A DNA stretch of 64,000 bases from Christiangramia forsetii KT0803 (GTDB lineage Bacteria > Bacteroidota > Bacteroidia > Flavobacteriales > Flavobacteriaceae): assembly GCF_000060345.1 (NCBI RefSeq), contig NC_008571.1, positions 992,001 through 1,056,000 of the forward strand, in the 5' to 3' direction. Position 1 is the first letter of the stretch. Every line of letters starts with the position of its first letter. The position numbers and the translations under genes are program-made. This document shows positions 24,462 through 31,838 of this stretch, piece by piece. The notes beneath the pieces are model-generated. The model did not search any database. It had not been told where the DNA came from and saw only the letters and a program-made list of their open reading frames with translations.

Positions 24462-24792
24462 TTTTTTCTTTTAAATATTCTTTCTTTAGTTTCTCAGCAA
24501 GTTTAATTTCTTTTCTAGGGGTTTTTTGAGTTTTCTTAATAAAGCTATTTGTCAATACTACTAAATTCCCCTTGTCCTGAAAACCTAAGATTCTAATACT
24601 TTTAAATGTTGTTATAACTATTACTTCATAAATTCCGTCCGTATTTTTCAATAATTTATAGAACTTCTTTGGAACTCGTTTTTCATATCGTACCAGATCC
24701 AAAACATATTCAATTTTTCGTTGAATTTTATCGTCTTGGGAATTATAGAAATCAACAAAATTTCTTTTGTAACTTATTATTTCTCTTATCAC
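24454..24792 (-). CDS. RelE/HigB-like toxin (Gp49 family)
   Basis: 112 aa. Features include FYNSQDDKIQRKIEYVLDLVRYEKRVPKKFYKLLKNTDGIYEVIVITTFKSIRILGF (seen as FYKLLKNTDGIYEV and SIRILGFQDKGN), ending FIKKTQKTPRKEIKLAEKLK. This is the Gp49-like/RelE fold (PF05973) found with XRE antitoxins. Ribosome-associated mRNA cleavage is expected from the family. It is intact, with about 85 bp of upstream AT-rich sequence for its own promoter. Confidence 0.87.
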   Translation of the reverse strand: MIREIISYKRNFVDFYNSQDDKIQRKIEYVLDLVRYEKRVPKKFYKLLKNTDGIYEVIVITTFKSIRILGFQDKGNLVVLTNSFIKKTQKTPRKEIKLAEKLKKEYLKEKNG

Positions 24793-24875
24793 GAAACAAA
24801 GTTAACTAATTAGTTTACATTTTGGAAGTTTTTGGATTATAAATTGTAGCAAAATTTTTCTAAAGTATTGCAGGC

Positions 24876-25332
24876 AACGTTAGCGAATAAGAAGAGTAGG
24901 GGCTTCTAAATTTTATTTTAATATTTTTTGAAATATACACATTTCTTTGTTGCCCCTATTCTTCTTATTCGTTGTTACGTGCAGTAGAGCGGCATTTTGC
25001 AGAAATGCTGCGAGCGTCGTTCGACGGACCTGACCCTCGGGCCATCCCGCTTCAACCGTTTAGAATTGCGTTTATCCTTAGGATAGGCGACGTTCTGGAA
25101 CGGGGAGCAAACAGTAGGATGGCTAAAAATGAGTGGAATCCCTAATTTCTTTTATTATTTTTTTCTTCTTCCTTTACAGCGAGTTTGCAGCTATCACTTT
25201 AAAAAGCACGCTTTTCTTCGTTAGCCGCAAGCAAACTCGCTAAGATAGCGGTACCACGATTTTTTATTCCTAAGCTTCTTCCTGTTTGCTTGATGCTGAG
25301 AGCTCGCCCAGGGCTGGCGAATGGCATGTAAC
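24876..25332 (-). repeat. 457-bp structured cassette unit, copy 2 of 4
   Basis: Identical as read to the unit at 20231. Its type C attC-like site is at 24876-24978. It lies between the XRE/Gp49 TA cassette and the exported-protein cassette. Confidence 0.85.
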
Positions 25333-25458
25333 GGTCTTGGTTAAGACAAGTGGCGTGGAGTAGGGACGCGTTCTTGTCGGCTTTGTAGTTTTTTACTTGG
25401 TCTCTAAAATAGCACTTTTCACTAGATTGCCCGCTATTTGCGCTTAACCGATGTTGTG
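25327..25458 (-). repeat. attC-like recombination site (type E, diverged)
   Basis: Left arm ttggttaagacaagtggcgtgg and right arm cccgctatttgcgcttaacc. The outer half pairs (ggttaag/cttaacc), but the inner half is poorly paired. It ends the cassette at 25453-26193 (gttgtgtgta with tacacacaac). Confidence 0.7.
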
Positions 25459-25468
25459 TGTAGTTTTA

Positions 25469-26143
25469 TTAAATTTTTTCTAATATCCAACTAGCTCCAT
25501 TTTTATCTGTAGAAACTAAATTCAGATAACTATTATCTAACTCCTTAATTAAAAATTTCTGTTTAAAAGGATAGACTTTTTCATATTTCGTTGTAGAAAG
25601 ATATATGTCAATAGTTGAACTATATCCTAATAACGGTTCAAGATCTATTTTTATATCATGTCTTCCTAGGGAAGAAATAACAAAAGATTTTAACTGATCA
25701 TTATATAAACTAAATTCGATATTTGAATTAATTGGTAATGCTAAAAAGTAATCTTTCTCATCTTTAAAATGGAGTATGGCATCTTCGTTTCTTTTTCCAT
25801 CTCGATCGTGAATATTTATAAATAAATTAGTCAATAAATCATGAGAAATGTTATTCTGTTTTATCTTTTCTTTCTTTTGAATTAAAACCTCTTTCATTTT
25901 AGATTCGTGATAATTAAGAATTAAAGTATCACCTTTAAATGAATAATCCCCAATACTTTTCGTTGATATTCCGAGATTTTCAATTGTAATATCTTCAAAA
26001 GTTGAATCAATATTAAACGTTACTATATAACTTTCTTCTCCACCACTAAATTTATCTTTCCGTTGATATTTCCCTGAAATGTTTTGGGAAAAAGCTGTAA
26101 TACCTATGAGAAAAATTGAACTGAGTAATAAATTTTTAATCAT
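25469..26143 (-). CDS. Exported protein of unknown function
   Basis: 224 aa with a signal peptide (MIKNLLLSSIFLIGITAFSQ). The mature part begins NISGKYQRKDKF and is beta-rich, with strands such as SYIVTFNIDSTFEDITI, SIGDYSFKGDTLILNYHE and DAILHFKDEKDYFLALP. This resembles lipocalin-like or META-type domains that follow signal peptides in Flavobacteria. No catalytic motif. Sole gene of a cassette flanked on both sides by copies of the 457-bp unit. Confidence 0.75.
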   Translation of the reverse strand: MIKNLLLSSIFLIGITAFSQNISGKYQRKDKFSGGEESYIVTFNIDSTFEDITIENLGISTKSIGDYSFKGDTLILNYHESKMKEVLIQKKEKIKQNNISHDLLTNLFINIHDRDGKRNEDAILHFKDEKDYFLALPINSNIEFSLYNDQLKSFVISSLGRHDIKIDLEPLLGYSSTIDIYLSTTKYEKVYPFKQKFLIKELDNSYLNLVSTDKNGASWILEKI

Positions 26144-26190
26144 TTTTGTTTATTATTTTCTTAGCAGAATTTCGCTATAAAATTACACAC

Positions 26191-26647
26191 AACGTTAGCG
26201 AATAAGAAGAGTAGGGGCTTCTAAATTTTATTTTAATATTTTTTGAAATATACACATTTCTTTGTTGCCCCTATTCTTCTTATTCGTTGTTACGTGCAGT
26301 AGAGCGGCATTTTGCAGAAATGCTGCGAGCGTCGTTCGACGGACCTGACCCTCGGGCCATCCCGCTTCAACCGTTTAGAATTGCGTTTATCCTTAGGATA
26401 GGCGACGTTCTGGAACGGGGAGCAAACAGTAGGATGGCTAAAAATGAGTGGAATCCCTAATTTCTTTTATTATTTTTTTCTTCTTCCTTTACAGCGAGTT
26501 TGCAGCTATCACTTTAAAAAGCACGCTTTTCTTCGTTAGCCGCAAGCAAACTCGCTAAGATAGCGGTACCACGATTTTTTATTCCTAAGCTTCTTCCTGT
26601 TTGCTTGATGCTGAGAGCTCGCCCAGGGCTGGCGAATGGCATGTAAC
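26191..26647 (-). repeat. 457-bp structured cassette unit, copy 3 of 4
   Basis: Identical as read to the unit at 20231. Its type C site is at 26191-26293. It lies between the exported-protein cassette and a GCGACAC cassette. Confidence 0.85.
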
Positions 26648-26776
26648 GGTTTGCGGTTATCGCAAGTTGCGGGAGTAGGGACGCGAACTTGTCGGATTAG
26701 ATATTTTTATAATTGGTCTCTAAAATAACCATTTTTATCAAACTACCCGTTATTTGCGATGAACCGCTGTTACATG
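26643..26776 (-). repeat. attC-like recombination site (type A)
   Basis: Inner arms cggttatcgcaagttgcggg and cccgttatttgcgatgaacc, with a 6-nt spacer ggtttg. It ends the ORF-less cassette at 26770-27188 (gttacatgc with gcatgtaac). Confidence 0.83.
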
Positions 26777-27188
26777 CTGTTGCGACACAGCCGAGTAAGA
26801 ACTCCAGATATGCCGCCGTCGGGAATACATATTTTTTTTAAAAAATAATCTTTCTCATTTATTACAATTATTGCGACCGAGTAAGTGTTCGTTCTTTAGT
26901 TCTAAGCTTTCTTTTGATCCTTTTAGTTCTTAGTAGCTAATTTGAATTTGAGCACCTACCAAAACTTCTTTAGTGTAAACATGCAATTAGACTTTTTTAT
27001 TCTTTAGTTATTTAATTTTTTCTGAAGGATTTTCCTTGAATTTTGAAGCGAACCTGGATTTTGTCAATTATCGATTCATTAAAGAATCTTTGTTATAATT
27101 TCTTTAGCAGGCTTATGAATTTAAATTTGTCAGCTTAGATTTTTAAAGTTCTTAGTAGCTAAAATCGTTTCGGAGCAATTGCATGTAA
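26770..27188 (-). other. ORF-less cassette, GCGACAC family member 4
   Basis: About 420 bp with the blocks gcgacac-gccgagtaagaact, ttgcgaccgagtaag, agtagctaatttgaattt, gagcacctaccaaaac, tgtaaacatgcaatt, gtcaattatcgatt and agctaaaatcgtttcggagc. Closest to member 1 in length and order. No credible ORF. Confidence 0.75.
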
Positions 27189-27315
27189 CGGTCTCGGTTA
27201 TCGCAAGTTGCGGGAGTTGGGACGCGGATTTGTCGGCTTAGTTTTATCCATAATTGGTCTCTAAAATAACAATTTTCAGCAAACTACCCGTTATTTGCGA
27301 TGAACCGTTGTTCTA
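27183..27315 (-). repeat. attC-like recombination site (type A)
   Basis: Inner arms cggttatcgcaagttgcggg and cccgttatttgcgatgaacc, spacer ggtct. It ends the two-lipoprotein cassette (gttctacgc with gcgtagaac). Confidence 0.85.
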
Positions 27316-27338
27316 CGCAGTTTTGTTCCAATAAAATT

Positions 27339-27881
27339 CTATTGAAGTACGACATCTACTCCGTAAATATTGTTTTTATTTTCTGGGAATAGCTTTCTCA
27401 TAGTTAGATAATAATCCTCTAAGAATCTATTTAAGTCAACTAATCCGTCTGTGAAATATTCAATTTTTTGATCTTTATATTTTAATTGAAGTTGTGGGTA
27501 ATCAGCACTATCTTTTTTTATTCTGTTTTTGTTCCTTTTTAAAAACTTTTCAATTTTCCAGGTAGTATCAGAAATAGCAATATTTCTTTCGTAAACTTTC
27601 ATCCATTCTGAATTGTCTGAATATGATAATTCTTTAAATCTACTTTTTATTTTAATTGAGTCCGAAAATTTTGTGATCTGTATTTTCTCATAACCTTGAT
27701 AAGTACAAACAGAATGATCAAACCAAATTTCGAGTGTATCAACTTCTTCCATTTTAGATTTAAAGTCTTTAAAATCTGATTTCAAATCAAATTTTGAAAG
27801 ATTCTTTTCTGATACTTTTTCTTGACTCTTATTACAAGAAATAAGAATTAGAACCAGAATTATGTACTTAAATTTTTTCAC
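27339..27881 (-). CDS. Lipoprotein of unknown function
   Basis: 180 aa with lipobox LISC (C16). The mature protein has an acidic helical start and then mixed alpha/beta (DTLEIWFDHSVCTYQGYEK; TWKIEKFLKRNKNRIKKD; YFTDGLVDLNRFLEDYYLTM). No family recognised. The gene overlaps the upstream lipoprotein gene by 4 bp, so the two are co-translated. Envelope-anchored; the shared cassette suggests a functional pair. Confidence 0.75.
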   Translation of the reverse strand: MKKFKYIILVLILISCNKSQEKVSEKNLSKFDLKSDFKDFKSKMEEVDTLEIWFDHSVCTYQGYEKIQITKFSDSIKIKSRFKELSYSDNSEWMKVYERNIAISDTTWKIEKFLKRNKNRIKKDSADYPQLQLKYKDQKIEYFTDGLVDLNRFLEDYYLTMRKLFPENKNNIYGVDVVLQ

Positions 27882-28483
27882 TTAGTTTCTATTTCAATAA
27901 TACCATTTTTTGCTGCAAAACCGTATGTTTCTTGATTCAATTTTTGTTTTATAAAAGAAATAAATTCTATATCTGAAAGTTTTAAACCGTCTATTATTTT
28001 CTTTTTTTCATATGGACTCCAAATCAGTTTTTGATCAATTATAAAAACTGGACATTCACTACATTTATAATCTCTATTACTTAAATCCGGAACCTTTTCT
28101 TTTAAAAGATTCTTAGTTTTAATCAAAATTTCTTTTTTCTCAATATCCTTTTGATTTTTTAATCTTAAAACTGCTATTAAATCACAAGGTTTATGTATCC
28201 ATGTATTTTGTTCGTTTTTCTTAAAAAAGGTTATTGTTCCAAAGTCAGATTTCTTAAATGTCGCTAAAGTAGAATCAATATTTTCATTATCATAGGGAAC
28301 TCCATCAATAATATATAGATCACAAAAATTATTTTCTACCAAATTGTAACCATATTTCCATTCAGCTATTTCTTTAATTTCATTTTTTTTATAGGATGAT
28401 TTGTTAGAATCAATATTTTTTCTCTGGGTTCCGCAACTCAGAAAAGTCAGAATAATAATTATTGAGTTAAAATTTTTCATCAA
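27878..28483 (-). CDS. Lipoprotein of unknown function
   Basis: 201 aa with lipobox LSCG (C17). The mature part includes CDLYIIDGVPYDNENID, KKSDFGTITFF and a Cys pair CSECPVFIIDQKLIWSPYEKK, then a C-terminal helix. The phrase IIDGVPY resembles part of TonB-dependent-receptor plug-like lipoproteins, but this is weak. It lies upstream of the 27339 gene with a 4-bp overlap in one cassette. Not assigned to a family. Confidence 0.73.
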   Translation of the reverse strand: MMKNFNSIIIILTFLSCGTQRKNIDSNKSSYKKNEIKEIAEWKYGYNLVENNFCDLYIIDGVPYDNENIDSTLATFKKSDFGTITFFKKNEQNTWIHKPCDLIAVLRLKNQKDIEKKEILIKTKNLLKEKVPDLSNRDYKCSECPVFIIDQKLIWSPYEKKKIIDGLKLSDIEFISFIKQKLNQETYGFAAKNGIIEIETK

Positions 28484-28490
28484 AATTGCG

Positions 28491-28621
28491 TAGAACGGTC
28501 TCGGTTATCGCCAGTTGGCGGAGTAAGGAACGCGGATTTGTCAGCTTAGTATTGGTTTGTTGGTCAAGTTAATTATTTTCTTTCTAACGGTGCCGCTTAT
28601 TGGCGATGAACCGTTGTTGTG
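28491..28621 (-). repeat. attC-like recombination site (type B)
   Basis: Inner arms cggttatcgccagttggcgg and ccgcttattggcgatgaacc, spacer ggtct. It ends the barstar-like cassette (gttgtgagc with gctcacaac). A type B example of an intact ggtct spacer. Confidence 0.85.
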
Positions 28622-28648
28622 AGCCGTTTTGCTGCTGCATGTTTTTAG

Positions 28649-29347
28649 TTATTCTAAATCTAAAATTACCCTGTTCTTTTCCCCTTGATCAATTTTTCTT
28701 GTATTTACAAATTCTGAACATTCTATCAAGCTGTTAAAAATTTCAGGATTTTTATTCTTTAAACTTCGGCTGTTTTTTATTCTAATTACGACATCTGAAT
28801 TTTCAGATATTTCATCGATGCAGTCAATCCAAGCATCCATATTTTTGCCATAATAATTTGGAAATTTTAGCTTATTTTTAAACTCCTTATGGAATGATTT
28901 CCAATCCACAATATTATAGGCGTCAATTTGAAATTTATTTTCTAATTTCTTTTCGCGAATTAAATCCTCTAATTTTTTTACTTTTTCATAATTTATTTCT
29001 TCTGAAGAATTATTGCTACTTGTTAAGTTTTTGATTCCTCGATAAATGGGCAAAATAATCTTCTCAAATTTTCCAGATTTTGAAAATATAGAACCACCCT
29101 TCTTCGGACAAAAAATTTCCAAATTATATTGATTTTTATGTTTTTTCAAAACCAATATAAATTCTTCTGGTTCTAAGTTAAATCTGGTTGATGTTTCAAG
29201 GCCATTTATAGTAAGTATCAAGTTTTCACAGAGAATGGTTATTGGGTTTTCAGGAATACCAGAAGCATATAATTCCCATTGAAAACTTTCATCTTCAATT
29301 TTTATCGAATACCAATTATTTTCGGGTTTAGATATTTTAAATTTCAT
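28649..29347 (-). CDS. Barstar-like protein with N-terminal extension
   Basis: 232 aa, cytosolic. The C-terminal part (about 145-225) matches barstar-family inhibitors of RNases: KSFHKEFKNKLKFPNYYGKNMDAWIDCIDE, then VVIRIKNSRSL (seen in parts such as KFPNYYGKNMDAWIDC). Residues 1-100 are a beta-rich domain, joined by a charged helix (KVKKLEDLIREKKLE). No barnase-type RNase lies next to it, so it may give immunity against a toxin delivered by others. That is inference. Sole gene of its cassette. Confidence 0.78.
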   Translation of the reverse strand: MKFKISKPENNWYSIKIEDESFQWELYASGIPENPITILCENLILTINGLETSTRFNLEPEEFILVLKKHKNQYNLEIFCPKKGGSIFSKSGKFEKIILPIYRGIKNLTSSNNSSEEINYEKVKKLEDLIREKKLENKFQIDAYNIVDWKSFHKEFKNKLKFPNYYGKNMDAWIDCIDEISENSDVVIRIKNSRSLKNKNPEIFNSLIECSEFVNTRKIDQGEKNRVILDLE

Positions 29348-29373
29348 TCACGAAAACTTTCTTGCAAAATTGC

Positions 29374-29505
29374 TCACAACGGCTCCGGTTATCGCAAGTT
29401 GCGGGAATAGGAACGCGAACTTGTCGGATTAGTTATTTTTATAATTGGTCTCTAAAATAGCAATTTTCAGCCAACTACCCGTTATTTGCGATTAACCGTT
29501 GTTAC
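29374..29505 (-). repeat. attC-like recombination site (type A)
   Basis: Inner arms cggttatcgcaagttgcggg and cccgttatttgcgattaacc, with spacer ggctc. It ends the last GCGACAC cassette (gttacacac with gtgtgtaac). Confidence 0.85.
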
Positions 29506-30115
29506 ACACTGTGGCGACACAGCCGAGTGAGAACCAAAGATATGCCGATCTCGGGAATACACATTATTTTTAAAAAAATCTATCTCATTTTTTACAATTA
29601 TTGCGCCCGAGTGAGTTGCTGTTATTTTGTTCTAAATATTCTTTTAATCTTTTTTGTTTTTATTTGCGAATTTGATTTTGAGCACATACAAAAAAGGTTC
29701 TTTTTGTAAAATTTCTACCGCACTTTTTAGTTGTTTAGGCAAATTTTTATTCGAAGTTAATTTTTAAAGAATTTTGAATAGAACCTGGATCTTGTCAATT
29801 ATCGATTTTCTAAAAATTCCTTGTTTAATAGATTACTTTGGATTTTAAAATTGTCAGCTTAGAACTTTCAAGATTTTTAGTAGCTAATTTGTTTTTTTGC
29901 AAAAAGTAAAAGCTTCTTTAGTTTGAACTCTTTTTTGAGATTTTTTTGGTTCTTTAGCTTTGAATTCTTGCCAAATTATTTTCTGAACTTTTGATATTAT
30001 ACGGTATTTTATCAATTACCTATTTCCTGATTTTCTTTATTAAGATTTGATCTTATCAGCTTAGATTTTCATAGTTTATAGTAGCTACAACTGTTTCGGA
30101 GCCATTGTGTGTAAC
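29501..30115 (-). other. ORF-less cassette, GCGACAC family member 5
   Basis: About 615 bp, the longest and most diverged member. It has gcgacacagccgagtgagaacc, ttgcgcccgagtgag, gagcacatacaaaa, gtcaattatcgatttt, tagtagctaa and agctacaactgtttcggagcc. A plus-strand frame at 29527-29709 is antisense to the family direction, is hydrophobic and is not conserved in the other members, so I reject it. No other coding signal. Confidence 0.72.
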
Positions 30116-30569
30116 GTTAGCGAATAAGAAGAGTAGGGGCTTCTAAATTTTATTTTAATATTTTTTGAAATATACACATTTCTTTGTTGCCCCTATTCTT
30201 CTTATTCGTTGTTACGTGCAGTAGAGCGGCATTTTGCAGAAATGCTGCGAGCGTCGTTCGACGGACCTGACCCTCGGGCCATCCCGCTTCAACCGTTTAG
30301 AATTGCGTTTATCCTTAGGATAGGCGACGTTCTGGAACGGGGAGCAAACAGTAGGATGGCTAAAAATGAGTGGAATCCCTAATTTCTTTTATTATTTTTT
30401 TCTTCTTCCTTTACAGCGAGTTTGCAGCTATCACTTTAAAAAGCACGCTTTTCTTCGTTAGCCGCAAGCAAACTCGCTAAGATAGCGGTACCACGATTTT
30501 TTATTCCTAAGCTTCTTCCTGTTTGCTTGATGCTGAGAGCTCGCCCAGGGCTGGCGAATGGCATGTAAC
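30113..30569 (-). repeat. 457-bp structured cassette unit, copy 4 of 4, first in array
   Basis: Identical as read to the unit at 20231. Its type C site is at 30113-30215. This copy is the first cassette after the recombinase gene, so it occupies the attI-proximal position where new cassettes normally enter. Confidence 0.85.
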
Positions 30570-30596
30570 TCGTTATATCAAACCAAATATAGTTAT
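30560..30596 (-). other. Presumed attI-like site and array start
   Basis: The cassette array ends at gcatgtaac; beyond it (tcgttatatcaaacc) there is no attC stem and the recombinase stop codon follows after 28 bp. On the minus strand the junction reads ACGAG-TTACATG, with GTTACAT as the core-like crossover. By analogy with integrons this is the primary insertion site. It has only one core-like sequence visible and is placed 3' of the recombinase gene. Inference. Confidence 0.55.
30584..30591 (-). promoter_or_regulatory. Possible cassette promoter -7 box
   Basis: TATATTTG on the minus strand fits the Bacteroidota -7 consensus TAnnTTTG. It lies between the recombinase stop codon and the first cassette, pointing into the array. 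No convincing -33 TTTG stands 19-21 bp upstream, so this is only a candidate. Confidence 0.3.
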
Positions 30597-31754
30597 TTAT
30601 CCGAGTATGTTTCGGGATAAACGCAGGTTTGACTCTCCTTTATCGTGTCGCTTTAAAATCGCCTTGATACTCGCATCTAACGGACTCTGTATTTTCATTA
30701 GATCTTTTTTGGCTACATGAGTATAGATCATAGTAGTTTCCGGTTTGGAATGTCCAAGCAGTTCCTGTATATATCTAAGATCGGTTCCGTTTTCTAACAT
30801 GTGGGTAGCAAAACTGTGTCTCAGGGTATGTGGAGTTACCTTTTTGCTGATTTTCGCCCTGCGACAGGAATCTTTAAGAAAACTTCTAATTGCAGAACTG
30901 GAATATTTCTTATTATCATAGCCTTCTGTGAAATAACGCTTAGGCTCATAAGTTTGCAGATAATTATACAAAAGCGGTAAAAAACTTTCTGCCAGCATCA
31001 CATATCGGTCTTTTCTTCCTTTCGCCTGCTTAATCAAAATCTGTTTTCGGTCAATATCAATATCTTTCAAATGAAGATTTATCAGTTCTCCCACTCTCAG
31101 ACCAGAAGAATAGATCAATGCGAGTATACAGCGATGCTTTAAATTTCTTGTAAGTCTAAGTAAATCTATGATCTCTTCTTTGCTTAGAACAGTTGGGAGG
31201 AATCTGCTTTTCTTAGGCCTTACTAATTCCGAAATCTCAAATTCAGCCTGATCGCTAAATTCAAAATAATGCTTTAAGGCACTTATACATTGCCTATGAG
31301 AACTTATAGAATATGATTTTAAAGCTATTTCCGCCTCCATAAATCGGGAAACATCATTCTGGGAAAAAGTAGTTTTATAATTGTGAAATTTTAAAAACTT
31401 TTCAGTAAAAGTACAGTACGTCTTTATAGTACTCTGGCTATATCTTAAACCTTTCATGTATACTCTGTAAGCATTTATGGGGGAGGGAAGGCGATTGTTT
31501 GGAATTGACGTTGATGAAAGTTTTGAAAAATCTATTAGGGAATCATCGATCGCTACATCTGAACCTTTAAAATGTACTAAAAGTTTATTCAGTAAAGTAC
31601 GTTCTGCCGGAATATAAAAACAGCGATTCGTATCAGACCATTTGACCTCCTGCATCAATTTTAGTTTTGATTTCACGTTTTCATCATATCGAAAATCGAT
31701 ACCTATATTTACATGTTTGTCACGCAAGAACAAAAAAAGATTTAATTTTTTCAT
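30597..31754 (-). CDS. Array-associated tyrosine recombinase
   Basis: 385-aa site-specific recombinase. Residues 1-80 form the extra N-terminal domain common in Bacteroidota recombinases (IGIDFRYDE; EVKWSDTNRCFYIPAE). About 90-175 is the SAM-like core-binding domain. The catalytic domain has R220 (SSGLRVGEL), K245 (AKGRKDR), H309 and R312 (TPHTLRHSF), H335 (ELLGHS) and nucleophile Y344 (MIYTHV). The end IQSPLDA resembles both IntI and XerC/D. The stretch between VMLAESFLPLL and VTPHTLRH is short, with no room for the roughly 20-35-residue insertion typical of canonical IntI. It lies 28 bp from the first cassette and reads in the cassette direction. It is the best candidate for moving the cassettes. 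Confidence 0.85.
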   Translation of the reverse strand: MKKLNLFLFLRDKHVNIGIDFRYDENVKSKLKLMQEVKWSDTNRCFYIPAERTLLNKLLVHFKGSDVAIDDSLIDFSKLSSTSIPNNRLPSPINAYRVYMKGLRYSQSTIKTYCTFTEKFLKFHNYKTTFSQNDVSRFMEAEIALKSYSISSHRQCISALKHYFEFSDQAEFEISELVRPKKSRFLPTVLSKEEIIDLLRLTRNLKHRCILALIYSSGLRVGELINLHLKDIDIDRKQILIKQAKGRKDRYVMLAESFLPLLYNYLQTYEPKRYFTEGYDNKKYSSSAIRSFLKDSCRRAKISKKVTPHTLRHSFATHMLENGTDLRYIQELLGHSKPETTMIYTHVAKKDLMKIQSPLDASIKAILKRHDKGESNLRLSRNILG

Positions 31755-31838
31755 AGAAAGAAATAAACCATAAATTTAGCTAAAAATCAGATAGATAGAC
31801 ATAAAATGTTTGACTCATTTGAGGGAGAGAATGCTTGC

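Noticed and set aside
29527-29709. Plus-strand 60-codon frame in a GCGACAC cassette
   Set aside because: Low-complexity, opposite to the cassette direction and not shared by the other family members. A similar frame at 4200-4394 and 4732-4935 is rejected for the same reason.
471-30215. CRISPR array
   Set aside because: Repeats are about 105-135 bp, long palindromic and divergent, with gene-size and variable spacing; no cas gene is present. The attC model fits every detail better.
30597-31754. Chromosome-dimer Xer recombinase role
   Set aside because: It ends within 28 bp of the cassette array and has the extra N-terminal domain, so an array role fits better. I cannot exclude a dual role without a genome search.
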